Source: Paenibacillus selenitireducens (lineage in GTDB: Bacteria; Bacillota; Bacilli; Paenibacillales; Paenibacillaceae). Taken from it: a stretch of DNA of 64,000 nt. The notes beneath the pieces are model-generated. The model was given only the letters and a program-made list of their open reading frames with translations, was not told the DNA's origin and made no database searches. Shown in pieces: positions 24,624 through 34,106 of the stretch. The stretch is from positions 27-64,026 of the forward strand of contig NZ_MSZX01000005.1 of the NCBI RefSeq assembly GCF_002021565.1, in the 5' to 3' direction. The number at the start of each line of letters is the position of its first letter. The stretch's first letter is position 1. The position numbers were made by a program, and so were the translations under genes.

Positions 24624-25916
24624 GTGAATATATTAGTTGTAGGCGTAGGGTATGTAGGGACAACTACAGCCCTTTTATTTGCAGAGTTAGGTTGGAAGGT
24701 TACAGGCTTTGACACGGACATTCATAAGATTCAAGCACTGAAGGAGGGGAATCTGCCTTTTTTTGAACCAGGCTTAGACACCTTATTGGATAAACATGTT
24801 CAGCTAGGAAACCTCTCCTTCACAACAGATTCAGCCCAAGCGATTCGCGGGCATCATGTCATTTTTATATGTGTAGGTACACCTTCGCAAGCAGATGGAA
24901 GCACAAACCTCACCTATGTTCAAAAAGTAGCAGAGATGATCGGGGATGATATGGAATCTTATAAGCTAATTGTGATGAAGAGTACGGTTCCTATAGGAAC
25001 CCACAAAAAGGTCTGCCAATGGATAACAGATGCTCAGCAGGTACATTTACCTTTTGACGTCGTATCGAATCCTGAGTTCTTAAGGGAAGGAAGCGCGGTG
25101 CATGATTGCTTCCATCCGGATCGAATTGTGATAGGTAGTGATTCTGAGACTGCAGCTCAACAGGTGAGTATGCTGTATAAATCTATAGCTAGTCCTCTTG
25201 TGATGACGAATCCAACTACGGCAGAAATGATCAAGTATGCATCGAACGCTTTTCTTGCAACGAAGATATCTTATATGAACGAATTAGCAAGATTATGTGA
25301 TCAAGTCGATGTGTCGATCAGTACGGTAGCGCAGGGTATGGGACTAGATCCTCGAATAGGCAGATCGTTTCTGAGGGCGGGCATTGGTTATGGCGGATCA
25401 TGCTTTCCGAAGGATGTGTTGTCATTGCTCCACACGGCGCAAGATTATGGGATTGACCTAAATCTAATACGTAGTGTTGTAGAGGTAAATAACACGCAAT
25501 GTCAATATTTTATCAAGCGTATCAGAAGTAAGTTAGGGATCCTAAGAGGCAAGCGAATTGCGATTCTCGGATTGTCATTTAAGCCTGGGACAGATGATAT
25601 GAGAGAGGCGCCTGCACTTGCGATCATAAAGGAGCTGCTAGGATGTGGTTCATTCCTGAAGGTTCATGATCCCGTTGCTAAGCTGCCTGATGGATTGAAG
25701 ACACATGCTATTAAGCAGTATGACACCATAGAAGAAACGCTTCTAAGCGTGCATGCGGTCATTCTGTGTACGGAATGGTCAGATTATGTTAAGGGCGATT
25801 GGAAGGCATGGAGTCATCTGTTGAAGCTTCCTTATTTATTTGATGGTCGCAATGTACTGGATCGTTCGCAGCTGGAATCATGGGGATTGAACTATACCGG
25901 GATAGGAAATGGGTGA
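24624..25916 (+). CDS. ytcA: UDP-glucose/GDP-mannose dehydrogenase family (YtcA-like)
   Basis: 430 residues. NAD-binding VVGVGYVGTTTALLFAELG, catalytic Cys in GIGYGGSCFPKD, Lys in SNAFLATKISYMNE, and C-terminal domain IAILGLSFKPGTDDMREAP. It oxidises the C6 of UDP-glucose or a related sugar to the uronic acid in two NAD-dependent steps. GTG 24624 follows GGGGGGAGG, 12 nt after the preceding stop. Gene order matches the B. subtilis ytcA-ytcB sporulation cluster, which is the basis for the symbol. Confidence 0.88.
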   Translation: MNILVVGVGYVGTTTALLFAELGWKVTGFDTDIHKIQALKEGNLPFFEPGLDTLLDKHVQLGNLSFTTDSAQAIRGHHVIFICVGTPSQADGSTNLTYVQKVAEMIGDDMESYKLIVMKSTVPIGTHKKVCQWITDAQQVHLPFDVVSNPEFLREGSAVHDCFHPDRIVIGSDSETAAQQVSMLYKSIASPLVMTNPTTAEMIKYASNAFLATKISYMNELARLCDQVDVSISTVAQGMGLDPRIGRSFLRAGIGYGGSCFPKDVLSLLHTAQDYGIDLNLIRSVVEVNNTQCQYFIKRIRSKLGILRGKRIAILGLSFKPGTDDMREAPALAIIKELLGCGSFLKVHDPVAKLPDGLKTHAIKQYDTIEETLLSVHAVILCTEWSDYVKGDWKAWSHLLKLPYLFDGRNVLDRSQLESWGLNYTGIGNG

Positions 25917-25922
25917 CAGAAA

Positions 25923-26870
25923 ATGAGTCGAATACTAGTAACGGGTGCAGCGGGCTTTATCGGATCCCATCTATGTGAGGAACTGTTACAGGATGAGTCG
26001 AATCAAGTCATCGGGCTGGATGCTTTTATAGATTTTACAACACCGATATGGATGCGTAAACGTAACATAGGCTCTCTGTTACATCATCCACGATTTGAAT
26101 GGGTTGACAGGAATCTCCTCACCGTCTCGTGGGGGGAATTGCTTGCTAAAGTAGATATCATTTATCACTTGGCAGGCATGCCTGGCGTAAGATCAAGCTG
26201 GGGACCTGATTTCGTGCAGTATGCAAATCACAATATTGTGGCGACACAGCGATTGTTGGAAGCTTGCAAGGGATATCCTCTTCAGCGATTTATTTTTGCT
26301 TCGACCTCCTCCGTGTATGGTGAGAAAAAAGGTAGAGTCGACGAGCAGGCTAGTACGCTTCCTTTATCCCCATACGGTATTAGTAAATTAACTTGTGAAC
26401 ATCTGTGTCGTGTGTACGGGGATGAAGGTATTCCTGTAGTTATTCTTCGGTTTTTCACTGTATATGGTCCGAGACAACGGCCGGATATGGCATTTCATCG
26501 GTTTATCAAGCAGATGTTAGATCAACAGCCGATTACCTTGTATGGAGACGGAACGCAGTCGAGGGACTTCACCTATGTCGCTGATTGTGTCAAAGCTATC
26601 GCTGCTGTTGCTCATGCGAATGGTGTGGTCGGAGAAACGATCAATATCGGCGGTAAAGAACGTGCTTCCATTAATCAATGTATTGCCCTATTGGAGCAAT
26701 TGTTTGATCAGAAGGCGCAGATCGAAGTGATCGGTAATACCTTTGGAGAACCCACAAGTACTTGGGCAGATGTATCTAAGGCGGAGTTGCTATTAGGCTA
26801 CTCGCCATCCGTTGATCTCAAGACAGGGCTCTCCATGGAGATTCAATATTTACGAGAAATGTATCAATAA
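25923..26870 (+). CDS. ytcB: NAD-dependent epimerase/dehydratase (YtcB-like)
   Basis: 315 residues, extended SDR. Cofactor loop GAAGFIGSHL, catalytic SSVYG and YGISK, and substrate region VYGPRQRPDMAFHRFIKQM typical of UDP-glucuronate 4-epimerases. It lies 6 nt after the dehydrogenase, so the pair may convert UDP-glucose to UDP-galacturonate. The exact substrate is inferred from family similarity only. Confidence 0.87.
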   Translation: MSRILVTGAAGFIGSHLCEELLQDESNQVIGLDAFIDFTTPIWMRKRNIGSLLHHPRFEWVDRNLLTVSWGELLAKVDIIYHLAGMPGVRSSWGPDFVQYANHNIVATQRLLEACKGYPLQRFIFASTSSVYGEKKGRVDEQASTLPLSPYGISKLTCEHLCRVYGDEGIPVVILRFFTVYGPRQRPDMAFHRFIKQMLDQQPITLYGDGTQSRDFTYVADCVKAIAAVAHANGVVGETINIGGKERASINQCIALLEQLFDQKAQIEVIGNTFGEPTSTWADVSKAELLLGYSPSVDLKTGLSMEIQYLREMYQ

Positions 26871-27017
26871 GAGAAAATAGGATTCCATCGTGTGGAATGA
26901 ACACGGACCCGAAAAATGAACACCTTGAAAAGTGCGCATCTTTCGGGATATTTCGATTTGAGCCATAAATAGTTGATATCGTGGGGTTCTTGAATAGCTG
27001 AGTTGGATTGGTGTCGT

Positions 27018-28067
27018 TCAGCTGATCGCATCAGGAATATGATACGTATCGAGTTCCTCTCCAAGTACGATTTTAGTCCATTGTTTACTTAGCTCAGCTG
27101 GAGATGTAGAGGTCAGATTGGAAAGTATAATGACCGTCAGATCTGCTTGAACATAGTGGCGATAATCTGAAAGAAATCCGTTAATTTCCCCGGCGTGACC
27201 CATGACCGTATCCACGAGTCCATTGATTTGATCAGGCATCACACATATGCCATACCCGTAATCTTCTAAATATGGCGTGGTCATTCGAGACCATGAATCT
27301 GGAGATAATACTTGTCCCTTGCGCAATGCCTGATCCCATTTATATACATCTTCTGTGGTCGAATACATACCTCCAGCACCGGAAGGAATTGACATATCGA
27401 TATATTCAGCATGAAAGGTAACGCCCCCCGACATCTCATAACCTGAAGCACGATGACTTAGAATGGATCGAGCGTCATCATAGCCCGTATCCATCATCTC
27501 CAAGGGTTCCAAAATGGATTGTTGAATGAAGGTAGCGATGTCCACACCTGATCGTTGTTCAATCAAGTAGCTGAGTAAGACATAACCGGAATTGCTGTAA
27601 TTAAATTGAGTCCCGGGTTCAAATTCAAGCGGAAGCTCTCGAAATCTTGCGATGGTATCTTCCAATTTGGAGGGACTTTTCAAGGTGTTGTTATAATCAT
27701 CAAGGTTGGTGAAGCAAGGAATCCCGGAAGTGTGAGTGAGCAAATGGTGAAGCGTGATCCTATCCCCGTGTGGATATGTGGGAAGATAGGTTGCTACGGG
27801 ATGTTGAACATGGAGTAAGCCTTTCTCCTGCAATAATAAGATTGCAACGGCAGTGAACGATTTCGTAATCGAACCGATTCGAAATTTCGTCTTGGGAGTA
27901 CACGGTACGTGATGCTCCATATTGGCTTGACCAAAGCCTTGGCTCATCAAAATCTGATCTTGTTCTGCAATAAGAACGCTACCGTTCAGATCACCTTTTC
28001 GAGCTAAGTATTGGCTATATTCATTCAGTCGTTGTGTGCGTTCAGGAACATCATTTGTCTTATTCAT
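27018..28067 (-). CDS. Serine hydrolase, beta-lactamase/DD-peptidase fold
   Basis: 349 residues, no signal peptide. SxxK is in GSITKSFTA, YxN in FNYSNSGYVLL, and the third motif is HAGE in MGHAGEINGFLSDY. ATG 28067 is preferred, with GGGGG 8-9 nt upstream. It probably acts on small esters or D-amino-acid peptides in the cytoplasm. Between 26871 and 27017 only a small hairpin (GATTCCA/TGGAAT) is seen. Confidence 0.82.
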   Translation of the reverse strand: MNKTNDVPERTQRLNEYSQYLARKGDLNGSVLIAEQDQILMSQGFGQANMEHHVPCTPKTKFRIGSITKSFTAVAILLLQEKGLLHVQHPVATYLPTYPHGDRITLHHLLTHTSGIPCFTNLDDYNNTLKSPSKLEDTIARFRELPLEFEPGTQFNYSNSGYVLLSYLIEQRSGVDIATFIQQSILEPLEMMDTGYDDARSILSHRASGYEMSGGVTFHAEYIDMSIPSGAGGMYSTTEDVYKWDQALRKGQVLSPDSWSRMTTPYLEDYGYGICVMPDQINGLVDTVMGHAGEINGFLSDYRHYVQADLTVIILSNLTSTSPAELSKQWTKIVLGEELDTYHIPDAIS

Positions 28068-28313
28068 CGGATACAACCCCCACTTTCTTCCATTCCAATT
28101 TTTTCATATCCTCTGATTATATACATATCCATACGAACGTACAATCACACAGCGCAATGGAATATTACTCTCTTACCGGCGGGTTTGACGGAACCCCAAA
28201 GTCATGTCTATACCCTCGCATGAAGTGATGAGCAGAATAACTTTACATAAACAGTTGAAATGAACCTCTAATCAGGATATACTTGATAAAATTTCCATTA
28301 GGGGGGCTGTTAT

Positions 28314-29126
28314 ATGGATGATGTTATACGATACTACTCTGCATTTGATGAATGGGGGAGGCTGGATCGCGAACCGCTGGAATATAAGGTCAATTGGCAC
28401 TATATGACAAAGCACCTCCCGCAGGCTGGAACCGTGATCGATATCGGTGCTGGACCCGGAAAGTATGCCATGGATCTTGCCAAAAGAGGGTATCAAGTTA
28501 CCCTATCGGATCTGGCAGCCAAACTTGTGTTTCAAGCACGGGAGAAAGCCACGGAAATGGAGTTATTGGATCATTTTGACGGGTTCTATGTTCAAGACGC
28601 AAGAAATTTGTATGAAATCTCGAACGAGCAGTATGATGCCGCTTTGATGTTAGGGCCACTCTATCATTTGCAAAAGGAAGAAGATCAGGTCGCTGCTGTT
28701 CGTGAACTATACCGGGTTACCAAACCGAACGGAATTGTGTTCGTGGCATTTATGTCGAGGGTCCGCAAATTACAGACAGCTCTCCAATTCCCTACCCATT
28801 GGAAACCGCTGGATCAGGCGGAGTCTATACATGAGTTCATGCAGACAGGGATTTTTAATCATCAGGATGAAGGTCGGTTTACAGGAGCTTACTTTTATCC
28901 GATTGCTGCTATTCAACCTTTTATGGAGGAGAATGGCTTTGAGACACTGGAACTCTTGGGATCTACAAGTCTAGGGGGACGGTTAACGGAAGAGAACTGG
29001 GAATATTGGCGTAATCGTGGGGAAGAGGAATTGAATCAAGTTATGGATATGATCTACGAGGCTGCGACGGATCCCTATCTATTAGGTACATCCTCTCATT
29101 TACTCTATATTGGTAGAAAAATATAA
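28314..29126 (+). CDS. Class I SAM-dependent methyltransferase
   Basis: 270 residues. SAM motif VIDIGAGPGKYAMDLAKRG, acidic motif II LSDLAAKLVF, YDAALMLGPLYHL as motif IV. The C-terminus lacks RNA-binding domains, suggesting a small-molecule substrate. GGGGGGCTG precedes ATG. Upstream 28068-28313 shows no gene. Confidence 0.85.
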   Translation: MDDVIRYYSAFDEWGRLDREPLEYKVNWHYMTKHLPQAGTVIDIGAGPGKYAMDLAKRGYQVTLSDLAAKLVFQAREKATEMELLDHFDGFYVQDARNLYEISNEQYDAALMLGPLYHLQKEEDQVAAVRELYRVTKPNGIVFVAFMSRVRKLQTALQFPTHWKPLDQAESIHEFMQTGIFNHQDEGRFTGAYFYPIAAIQPFMEENGFETLELLGSTSLGGRLTEENWEYWRNRGEEELNQVMDMIYEAATDPYLLGTSSHLLYIGRKI

Positions 29127-29132
29127 AAAGAG

Positions 29133-29161
29133 GGCAGTCGAACACGTTCGGCTGCCTTTTT
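29133..29161 (+). terminator. Rho-independent terminator
   Basis: GGCAGTCGAAC pairs with GTTCGGCTGCC (one G-U) around a 2-nt apex, followed by five T. Confidence 0.75.
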
Positions 29162-29222
29162 CGCATGTAAGCCAACAAGCAGGACAATGGATAATAGCTG
29201 CCAACATCGTGGAGGGATATTC

Positions 29223-29828
29223 ATGGATAAGGAAAAGCTTATACATAAGTTTGACAGACAGGCAAGTGTGTACGATAAAAGAAGAAAGAAATCATCAGAC
29301 AGAAAATGGCGGGAACCCTTGGTATCCTGCGCTTACGGGAAGGTTCTTGAAGTTTCGGTCGGAGCGGGTGCCAATTTTCCGTTCTACCCCAAGGATGTGG
29401 AAGTAACCGCAGTGGATTTCAGTAACCAAATGCTCCTTCGCGCGCAAGAAGCTGCTGCCGATCATCGCTTGCGTGCAGAATTCATTCAAGCGGATGTCGA
29501 GTCCCTCTCATTTCCAACGGATACGTTTGATACGGTTGTGTCTACTTTATCCTTTTGTGGTTATGAGAATCCTTCGAGCGTGTTAGCCATGTTGACCGAT
29601 TGGTGTAAGCCTGATGGCCAGATTCTAATGATGGAGCACGGTGTAAGTTCAAGACGTATTGTTCGAAACATCCAGAACTTGATTAATCCTATGTTCCGAA
29701 AGATGGTGGGCTGTCATTTGAACCGGGATATCATGGATATGCTGCAGAAAGCTGACCTCAAGTTGGAGCGGACGGAGCACCATTGGATGGATATGGTCCA
29801 TTTAGTTTGGGCGCGACCTGATAAGTGA
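29223..29828 (+). CDS. Class I SAM-dependent methyltransferase (UbiE-like)
   Basis: 201 residues. Motif I LEVSVGAGANFPFYP, motif II VTAVDFSNQML, FDTVVSTLSFCGYENP. ATG 29223 has GGAGGG upstream and removes a spurious N-terminal extension. Substrate unknown. Confidence 0.83.
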   Translation: MDKEKLIHKFDRQASVYDKRRKKSSDRKWREPLVSCAYGKVLEVSVGAGANFPFYPKDVEVTAVDFSNQMLLRAQEAAADHRLRAEFIQADVESLSFPTDTFDTVVSTLSFCGYENPSSVLAMLTDWCKPDGQILMMEHGVSSRRIVRNIQNLINPMFRKMVGCHLNRDIMDMLQKADLKLERTEHHWMDMVHLVWARPDK

Positions 29829-29848
29829 CTGGGGGAATGGTGTTAATC

Positions 29849-30505
29849 ATGCATAATAATAAGATCATTATAGTAGATGGCATGCCGGGTTCCGGTAAGT
29901 CGACAACTGCAAGTTTTATCGCAGAACAGTTGTCGTCACTTCATATCAATAATAAACTTTTCCTAGAAACAAGCTCAGATAACCCGTTATTTATTAATAC
30001 ACCGGCTTTGCATTCTTTAAGTTCGGAGAAAGATTCTGAAGAGTTCTCTTCGAGAGTGATCTCTTTGTATTTGAATTTCGTTGAAGAATATAAAGAAAAA
30101 GAAACGGTCATTATCATCGAAAGTTTAATTTATCAAGGAATCTTTAGTGTTGCGTTATTCAAAGGGATGAAAGTAAACCAGGTTATCGCGCTCGCTCAGA
30201 GAATCATTGAAATTCTTGATGTTATGAATCCTATGTTCATTTTTTATGTTCAGAAAGATGCTGAGAAAAATTGGAGAAGGATTTGTGACATACGGGGTAT
30301 GGAATTCGCAAAAATATGTGGTTTACACACGGATGTTGATTTTCAAAAAGCTGCGCAAGGGTGGACGTATACACAGTCGCTTTTCAAAGGATTATTACAG
30401 TCGTGGAAGACTCCATCAATGATCATCGAGAATGTAGATTATGCCTGGGATGATTATTATCGAGACATTCGAAGTTTTTTGAAGCTTGACCAATCTGTCA
30501 AATAA
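29849..30505 (+). CDS. P-loop kinase-like ATPase (thymidylate kinase-like fold)
   Basis: 218 residues. Walker A DGMPGSGKSTTASF, a Walker-B-like strand VIIIESLIYQG, and a lid-like basic segment KDAEKNWRRICDIRG. It resembles uncharacterised nucleoside or antibiotic kinases. The start is uncertain: the frame opens at 29825 and candidate starts at 29837, 29840 and 29849 share a GGGGGA/GGTG region; 29849 gives the best spacing. Substrate unknown. Confidence 0.7.
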   Translation: MHNNKIIIVDGMPGSGKSTTASFIAEQLSSLHINNKLFLETSSDNPLFINTPALHSLSSEKDSEEFSSRVISLYLNFVEEYKEKETVIIIESLIYQGIFSVALFKGMKVNQVIALAQRIIEILDVMNPMFIFYVQKDAEKNWRRICDIRGMEFAKICGLHTDVDFQKAAQGWTYTQSLFKGLLQSWKTPSMIIENVDYAWDDYYRDIRSFLKLDQSVK

Positions 30506-30557
30506 GGGATGCAAGTTCTTTCAATCATATGTTTGGGAAGAATAATGGAGGAGTGTC

Positions 30558-31061
30558 ATGTTAGAGACGAATCGATGCCGAATCATCGAATTACATGAAA
30601 CGGATTATGGCGATGTGAGGAAGCTGTATACGGATGAGCTGGTTAGAAAATTTCTGGGCGGGACGGTTATGGACGACTCCATATTCCGAGCTAATTTCTT
30701 TGATAAATTTATGCAATCGAATCCAGACTCCATGAATTGGGCAATTCGAAATAAACAGAACGATGAATTTATTGGGATGATCCATTTGGATAGACATCAT
30801 GATGGGGTACATATTGAAGTTTCTTATCAGCTTTTGCCTGTGTGGTGGGGAAAGGGCTATGCAACGGAAGTGCTTAGGCGAGTTATTACATATGCTTTTG
30901 AGGAACTCAAATTAAGTAAAGTCATAGCTGAGACACAGACGGCTAATCTGGCTTCGTGCAGGCTTCTGGAAAGCGTGGGTATGACATTGGAGCAAAAAAC
31001 ACTTCGTTTTGATGCGGAGCAATCTATATTTGGTATAGAAAGCTTTCAATTTCATGGATAA
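30558..31061 (+). CDS. GNAT acetyltransferase (RimJ/RimL-like)
   Basis: 167 residues. Substrate-side N-terminus CRIIELHETDYGDVRKLY, acetyl-CoA loop LLPVWWGKGYATEVLRRVI, and C-terminal NLASCRLLESVGM. ATG follows GGAGGAG. Only 11 nt separate it from the following APH-type gene, so they are probably co-transcribed. Confidence 0.85.
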   Translation: MLETNRCRIIELHETDYGDVRKLYTDELVRKFLGGTVMDDSIFRANFFDKFMQSNPDSMNWAIRNKQNDEFIGMIHLDRHHDGVHIEVSYQLLPVWWGKGYATEVLRRVITYAFEELKLSKVIAETQTANLASCRLLESVGMTLEQKTLRFDAEQSIFGIESFQFHG

Positions 31062-31072
31062 GGAGTGGAACA

Positions 31073-32020
31073 ATGATAACGCCTGCTGTACTTCAGGAAG
31101 TCTGTGCCTATTTGGGCTGCGAATCGACCGATTTGAAACTTCTCGGGGGGTACCACAATCATGTCTTTGAGGTCCATCATAACGGGCGTCAAATCATCGT
31201 TAAAATATTGCAGGAAACCTACACAACGAAGAACCAAGTCCTAGCAGAAGTAGCGTGGTTAGTGGAGTTGCTGCACCACGGTCAGCATGTGGTCAAGCCG
31301 TTGCTATTGGATGGGCGTGATTATATCACAGACCTTTCAGGCGATTTCTTTTTCGCAGCTTATGAAAAGGTCGAAGGAATCCATATTCAGCCGCAGCATA
31401 AAAATGTCTGGAATGCGGAGATCTTCGAGCAATGGGGAGAGGCCCTGGGCTCCATACATGCACTCTCCAAAACTTATAAACCTCAGCATCATTGGCCGCA
31501 ATGGTCGGAACATCCCTTGTTGAAAGCAGACATTATCTCTGAAGATCCTCAAATTATGGATTTATGGACGTCATACGTTACCCAATTCAAATCCCTACCG
31601 ACAATGGAAGACAACTATGGATTGATCCATGGAGATCTGCATCATCATAATTTGATGTATACGGAGCAAGGCTTGACGTTGATTGATTTCGGTGACGCGG
31701 AGTATCACTGGTTCGCTTATGATATGGCCATTTCGATCTATCATGCGGTCCAGACGGTTCCGAGGGGGAAAGAGAGAAACGAATTTGCATTTCGTTTTTT
31801 CGATTCCTTGATGAAAGGCTATGCGCGCACTAACTCCAGTACAGCATTCATTTCTCAAATCGATTTATTTATCGACTATCGATATCTATTCTCCTATACA
31901 TATCATTCGGTATTTTCGGATCAGAACCAATGGACGGAGCAACAACGTTTATTTATCGAAAACATGCGTTTATCGCTAATTCACGATCCTTCTTATCTAG
32001 GTTTTAAACTCCTTGTATAG
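31073..32020 (+). CDS. APH-family phosphotransferase
   Basis: 315 residues of aminoglycoside/choline-kinase fold. Nucleotide Lys in IIVKILQETY, catalytic loop YGLIHGDLHHHNLMY, metal loop LTLIDFGDAEYHWFAYDMA. All catalytic residues are present, so it should be an active kinase for an alcohol-bearing small molecule (spore coat kinases and antibiotic kinases share this fold). AAGGAG precedes ATG. Confidence 0.84.
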   Translation: MITPAVLQEVCAYLGCESTDLKLLGGYHNHVFEVHHNGRQIIVKILQETYTTKNQVLAEVAWLVELLHHGQHVVKPLLLDGRDYITDLSGDFFFAAYEKVEGIHIQPQHKNVWNAEIFEQWGEALGSIHALSKTYKPQHHWPQWSEHPLLKADIISEDPQIMDLWTSYVTQFKSLPTMEDNYGLIHGDLHHHNLMYTEQGLTLIDFGDAEYHWFAYDMAISIYHAVQTVPRGKERNEFAFRFFDSLMKGYARTNSSTAFISQIDLFIDYRYLFSYTYHSVFSDQNQWTEQQRLFIENMRLSLIHDPSYLGFKLLV

Positions 32021-32100
32021 AAATTTTAATAAAATTGTATCTTACAATTAAAGAAATATGTTATATTAGAGGGAAATTATGGTTGGATAAAGGATGTTGC

Positions 32101-32313
32101 GTGATCAACAAGCGAATCATGATCTCAATGGTTATTACATTTGTTTTAGTTGTGTTAGTCATTGCACAGTATAGAATCTTTATTGGTGTATACTTGGGCA
32201 TCTTCATTGGGGTTTTCATAGGCGTGCTTGAGTGGGTCACCAAATATATTCTGCCATGGTTATTTCTATATTGGTTCGTTCGAGCGGTAAAAGGTTGGGA
32301 ACGGAAGCGATAA
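32101..32313 (+). CDS. Small membrane protein
   Basis: 70 residues starting at GTG 32101 behind AAAGGATG. Most of the chain is hydrophobic (two helices, with repeated IGVxLGIFIGVFIGV) and it ends KGWERKR. No family recognised. Confidence 0.5.
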   Translation: MINKRIMISMVITFVLVVLVIAQYRIFIGVYLGIFIGVFIGVLEWVTKYILPWLFLYWFVRAVKGWERKR

Positions 32314-32342
32314 GGAGAGAAGGAGAGAAGGAGTAGAGACGC

Positions 32343-32408
32343 GTGGCAAAGAAAATAAATCACGTCGTACTCATTATTCTGATCTTTGTCCAATTATGCT
32401 CCGTGTGA
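32343..32408 (+). CDS. Candidate 21-residue membrane peptide
   Basis: GTG 32343 follows AAGGAG within a GGAGAGA-repeat stretch. The peptide is VAKKINHVVLIILIFVQLC plus two residues: a basic start and one short hydrophobic helix. Coding status is uncertain. Confidence 0.3.
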   Translation: MAKKINHVVLIILIFVQLCSV

Positions 32409-32436
32409 GATGAGCAGTACGAAAGGAGGGTTCATT

Positions 32437-32523
32437 GTGCAGTTGACAAGATTCATAATCAGCTCCATGCAAGTCTATATTACGAACAACGGCGGTTGTT
32501 TGTGTGGAGCTTCAAGGAAGTAA
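32437..32523 (+). CDS. Candidate 28-residue Cys-containing peptide
   Basis: GTG 32437 has an ideal AAAGGAGGG 6 nt upstream. The peptide begins VQLTRFIISSMQVYI and ends NNGGCLCGASRK, with a CLC pair near the C-terminus. No family recognised. It is one of two short frames in the region 32314-32619, which holds no larger gene. Confidence 0.3.
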   Translation: MQLTRFIISSMQVYITNNGGCLCGASRK

Positions 32524-32619
32524 CCGTCAAAAGTTAATGCGAAAATGCATAGTAATGTTCGTCATATAGACTTTGCTACCTTAAAAAAAGCTATTACAAT
32601 TTTAAGGAGTAGAGCGAAT

Positions 32620-32886
32620 ATGAAATATATCAATGCGGATGTTGTTCTTCCCGAACATCTACTTAAGGAATTACAGAAATACGTACCTGGCGGCATGTTA
32701 TATGTCCCGAAACCGGAAGGATTGCGCAAGAAATGGGGCGAAAAATCTGGGAGCAGAGTGTATCTTCATCGAAGAAACGAAGAGATTCGTCAAAAATTCT
32801 CGGTAGGTACAACGATTGATCAGCTGTCAGACCAATTCTATCTATCCTATGATAGCATTAAGAAAATTGTATACTCAAAAAAGTAG
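32620..32886 (+). CDS. CD3324-like small protein (Mor-type HTH)
   Basis: 88 residues: MKYINADVVLPEHLLKELQK, YVPGGMLYVPK, then SRVYLHRRNEEIRQKF and a C-terminal helix-turn-helix (TIDQLSDQFYLSYDSIKKIV). This matches the widespread Firmicute CD3324 family, related to the Mor transcription activator. ATG 32620 has AAGGAG upstream; a longer frame from 32545 lacks one. Terminator at 32896. Confidence 0.8.
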   Translation: MKYINADVVLPEHLLKELQKYVPGGMLYVPKPEGLRKKWGEKSGSRVYLHRRNEEIRQKFSVGTTIDQLSDQFYLSYDSIKKIVYSKK

Positions 32887-32895
32887 TTCCATAGA

Positions 32896-32930
32896 AGTCA
32901 CATTGGATGTCATGCTAATGTGGCTTTTTT
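32896..32930 (+). terminator. Rho-independent terminator
   Basis: AGTCACATT pairs with AATGTGGCT (one G-U), then six T. Confidence 0.75.
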
Positions 32931-33040
32931 GTGCATAAAACAATTCAGAAGTGTTTCTTGCCTATGTTCTCGTCATGACCCTATTTATACTGTGAGATAT
33001 ACCAAAGAATTTGGAAATCACTGCAAGTAGGGGAGACGTT

Positions 33041-34081
33041 ATGAAAGATTTTTTTCAAATAGATACAGATGAGCATCGCATGTCATTATTCGCACGAGCA
33101 AGGAAAGTCGCTCTATTCGCGTTACAGCAGTATGACTTGGCTTGGGAACGCATTCAATTCATTCAACTATCCGATACGATTACGTATAAAATAGAAACCT
33201 CAGCAGCAGAAAAGTATTTACTTCGCATTCATTCGGATCGATGGAGTAAAGACGAAATCCGCTCTGAGCTTATGCTGCTGCAAGCCTTGAGGCAAGGCGC
33301 TGGTCTTACGGTACCAGAGGGGTTGGCAAGCCGGGATGGATCTTGTGTACTCGAAGTAGATACCGAAGAGGGATATCGACGCCCTTATGTCACGATAATG
33401 CGTTGGGTGGAGGGGGATTCGATGCAAGGTGAGATGACAGACAGTGACGCATATAGCATGGGGGTTATGGCGGGAAAATTGCATGATGCTGCGGCACAAT
33501 TCGCTCCTCCGAGTCACTTTGTTAGACCTTCATGGGGTGCAGAGAGTTTCCGAGAGGAACTTGGTCGATTAGAAAAATATTATGCTCGATTTCTATCGGA
33601 AGCTGCTTGGGGAGCATACCAGGCCGCTGCGAATCAAATTCTAGCCTCCCTCGTGCGCATGCCTAAGAATAGAGATAACTATGGTCTTATTCATGCAGAT
33701 CTGCATACAGGTAATATCGTGTTTCATGAGGGTAAGCCCTATCCGATTGATTTTGGTCGATGCGGTTACGGATATTATCTCTATGATATTGCCAGCACGA
33801 TACTAGGGTTATATCCGCAGCATCGAGAAGTGTTCTTGCAAGGGTATGAGCAGGTTAGAAGATTGACGGAGGAAGATCTTGAGCTTCTGGAATGTTTTTT
33901 TGTGATGGTGATGATCGGGAATTATTCGCATCATGCTGCTAATCCAACAGAAATAAGCGGCTTAATCGCCGAACAACCCTATGCGCAAGCGATTATCCGA
34001 GATTTTTTGAAAGTAGACCCTTTTTTATTCCAAGTCATCAAGCCGGTGGAGATAGAGAGGGTACCCACGAATATGTCTTAA
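33041..34081 (+). CDS. APH-family phosphotransferase (homoserine-kinase-like)
   Basis: 346 residues. Nucleotide Lys in KYLLRIHSD, catalytic loop YGLIHADLHTGNIVF, metal loop PYPIDFGRCGYGYYLYDIA. All catalytic residues are present. GGGGAG precedes ATG 33041. It is followed 25 nt later by a double GNAT gene and both may be one transcript. Substrate unknown. Confidence 0.84.
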   Translation: MKDFFQIDTDEHRMSLFARARKVALFALQQYDLAWERIQFIQLSDTITYKIETSAAEKYLLRIHSDRWSKDEIRSELMLLQALRQGAGLTVPEGLASRDGSCVLEVDTEEGYRRPYVTIMRWVEGDSMQGEMTDSDAYSMGVMAGKLHDAAAQFAPPSHFVRPSWGAESFREELGRLEKYYARFLSEAAWGAYQAAANQILASLVRMPKNRDNYGLIHADLHTGNIVFHEGKPYPIDFGRCGYGYYLYDIASTILGLYPQHREVFLQGYEQVRRLTEEDLELLECFFVMVMIGNYSHHAANPTEISGLIAEQPYAQAIIRDFLKVDPFLFQVIKPVEIERVPTNMS

Positions 34082-34106
34082 ATAATGGGATAAGAGGAGA
34101 ATCAAG

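Noticed and set aside
26871-27017. Small RNA candidate after the epimerase
   Set aside because: Only a short hairpin without T run; no promoter seen.
27606-27818. Plus-strand frame within the serine hydrolase gene
   Set aside because: Shadow frame; SxxK, YSN and HAGE motifs support the minus-strand gene.
29110-29406. 98-codon plus-strand frame overlapping the methyltransferase at 29223
   Set aside because: It runs through a terminator and overlaps a clear SAM methyltransferase in another frame.
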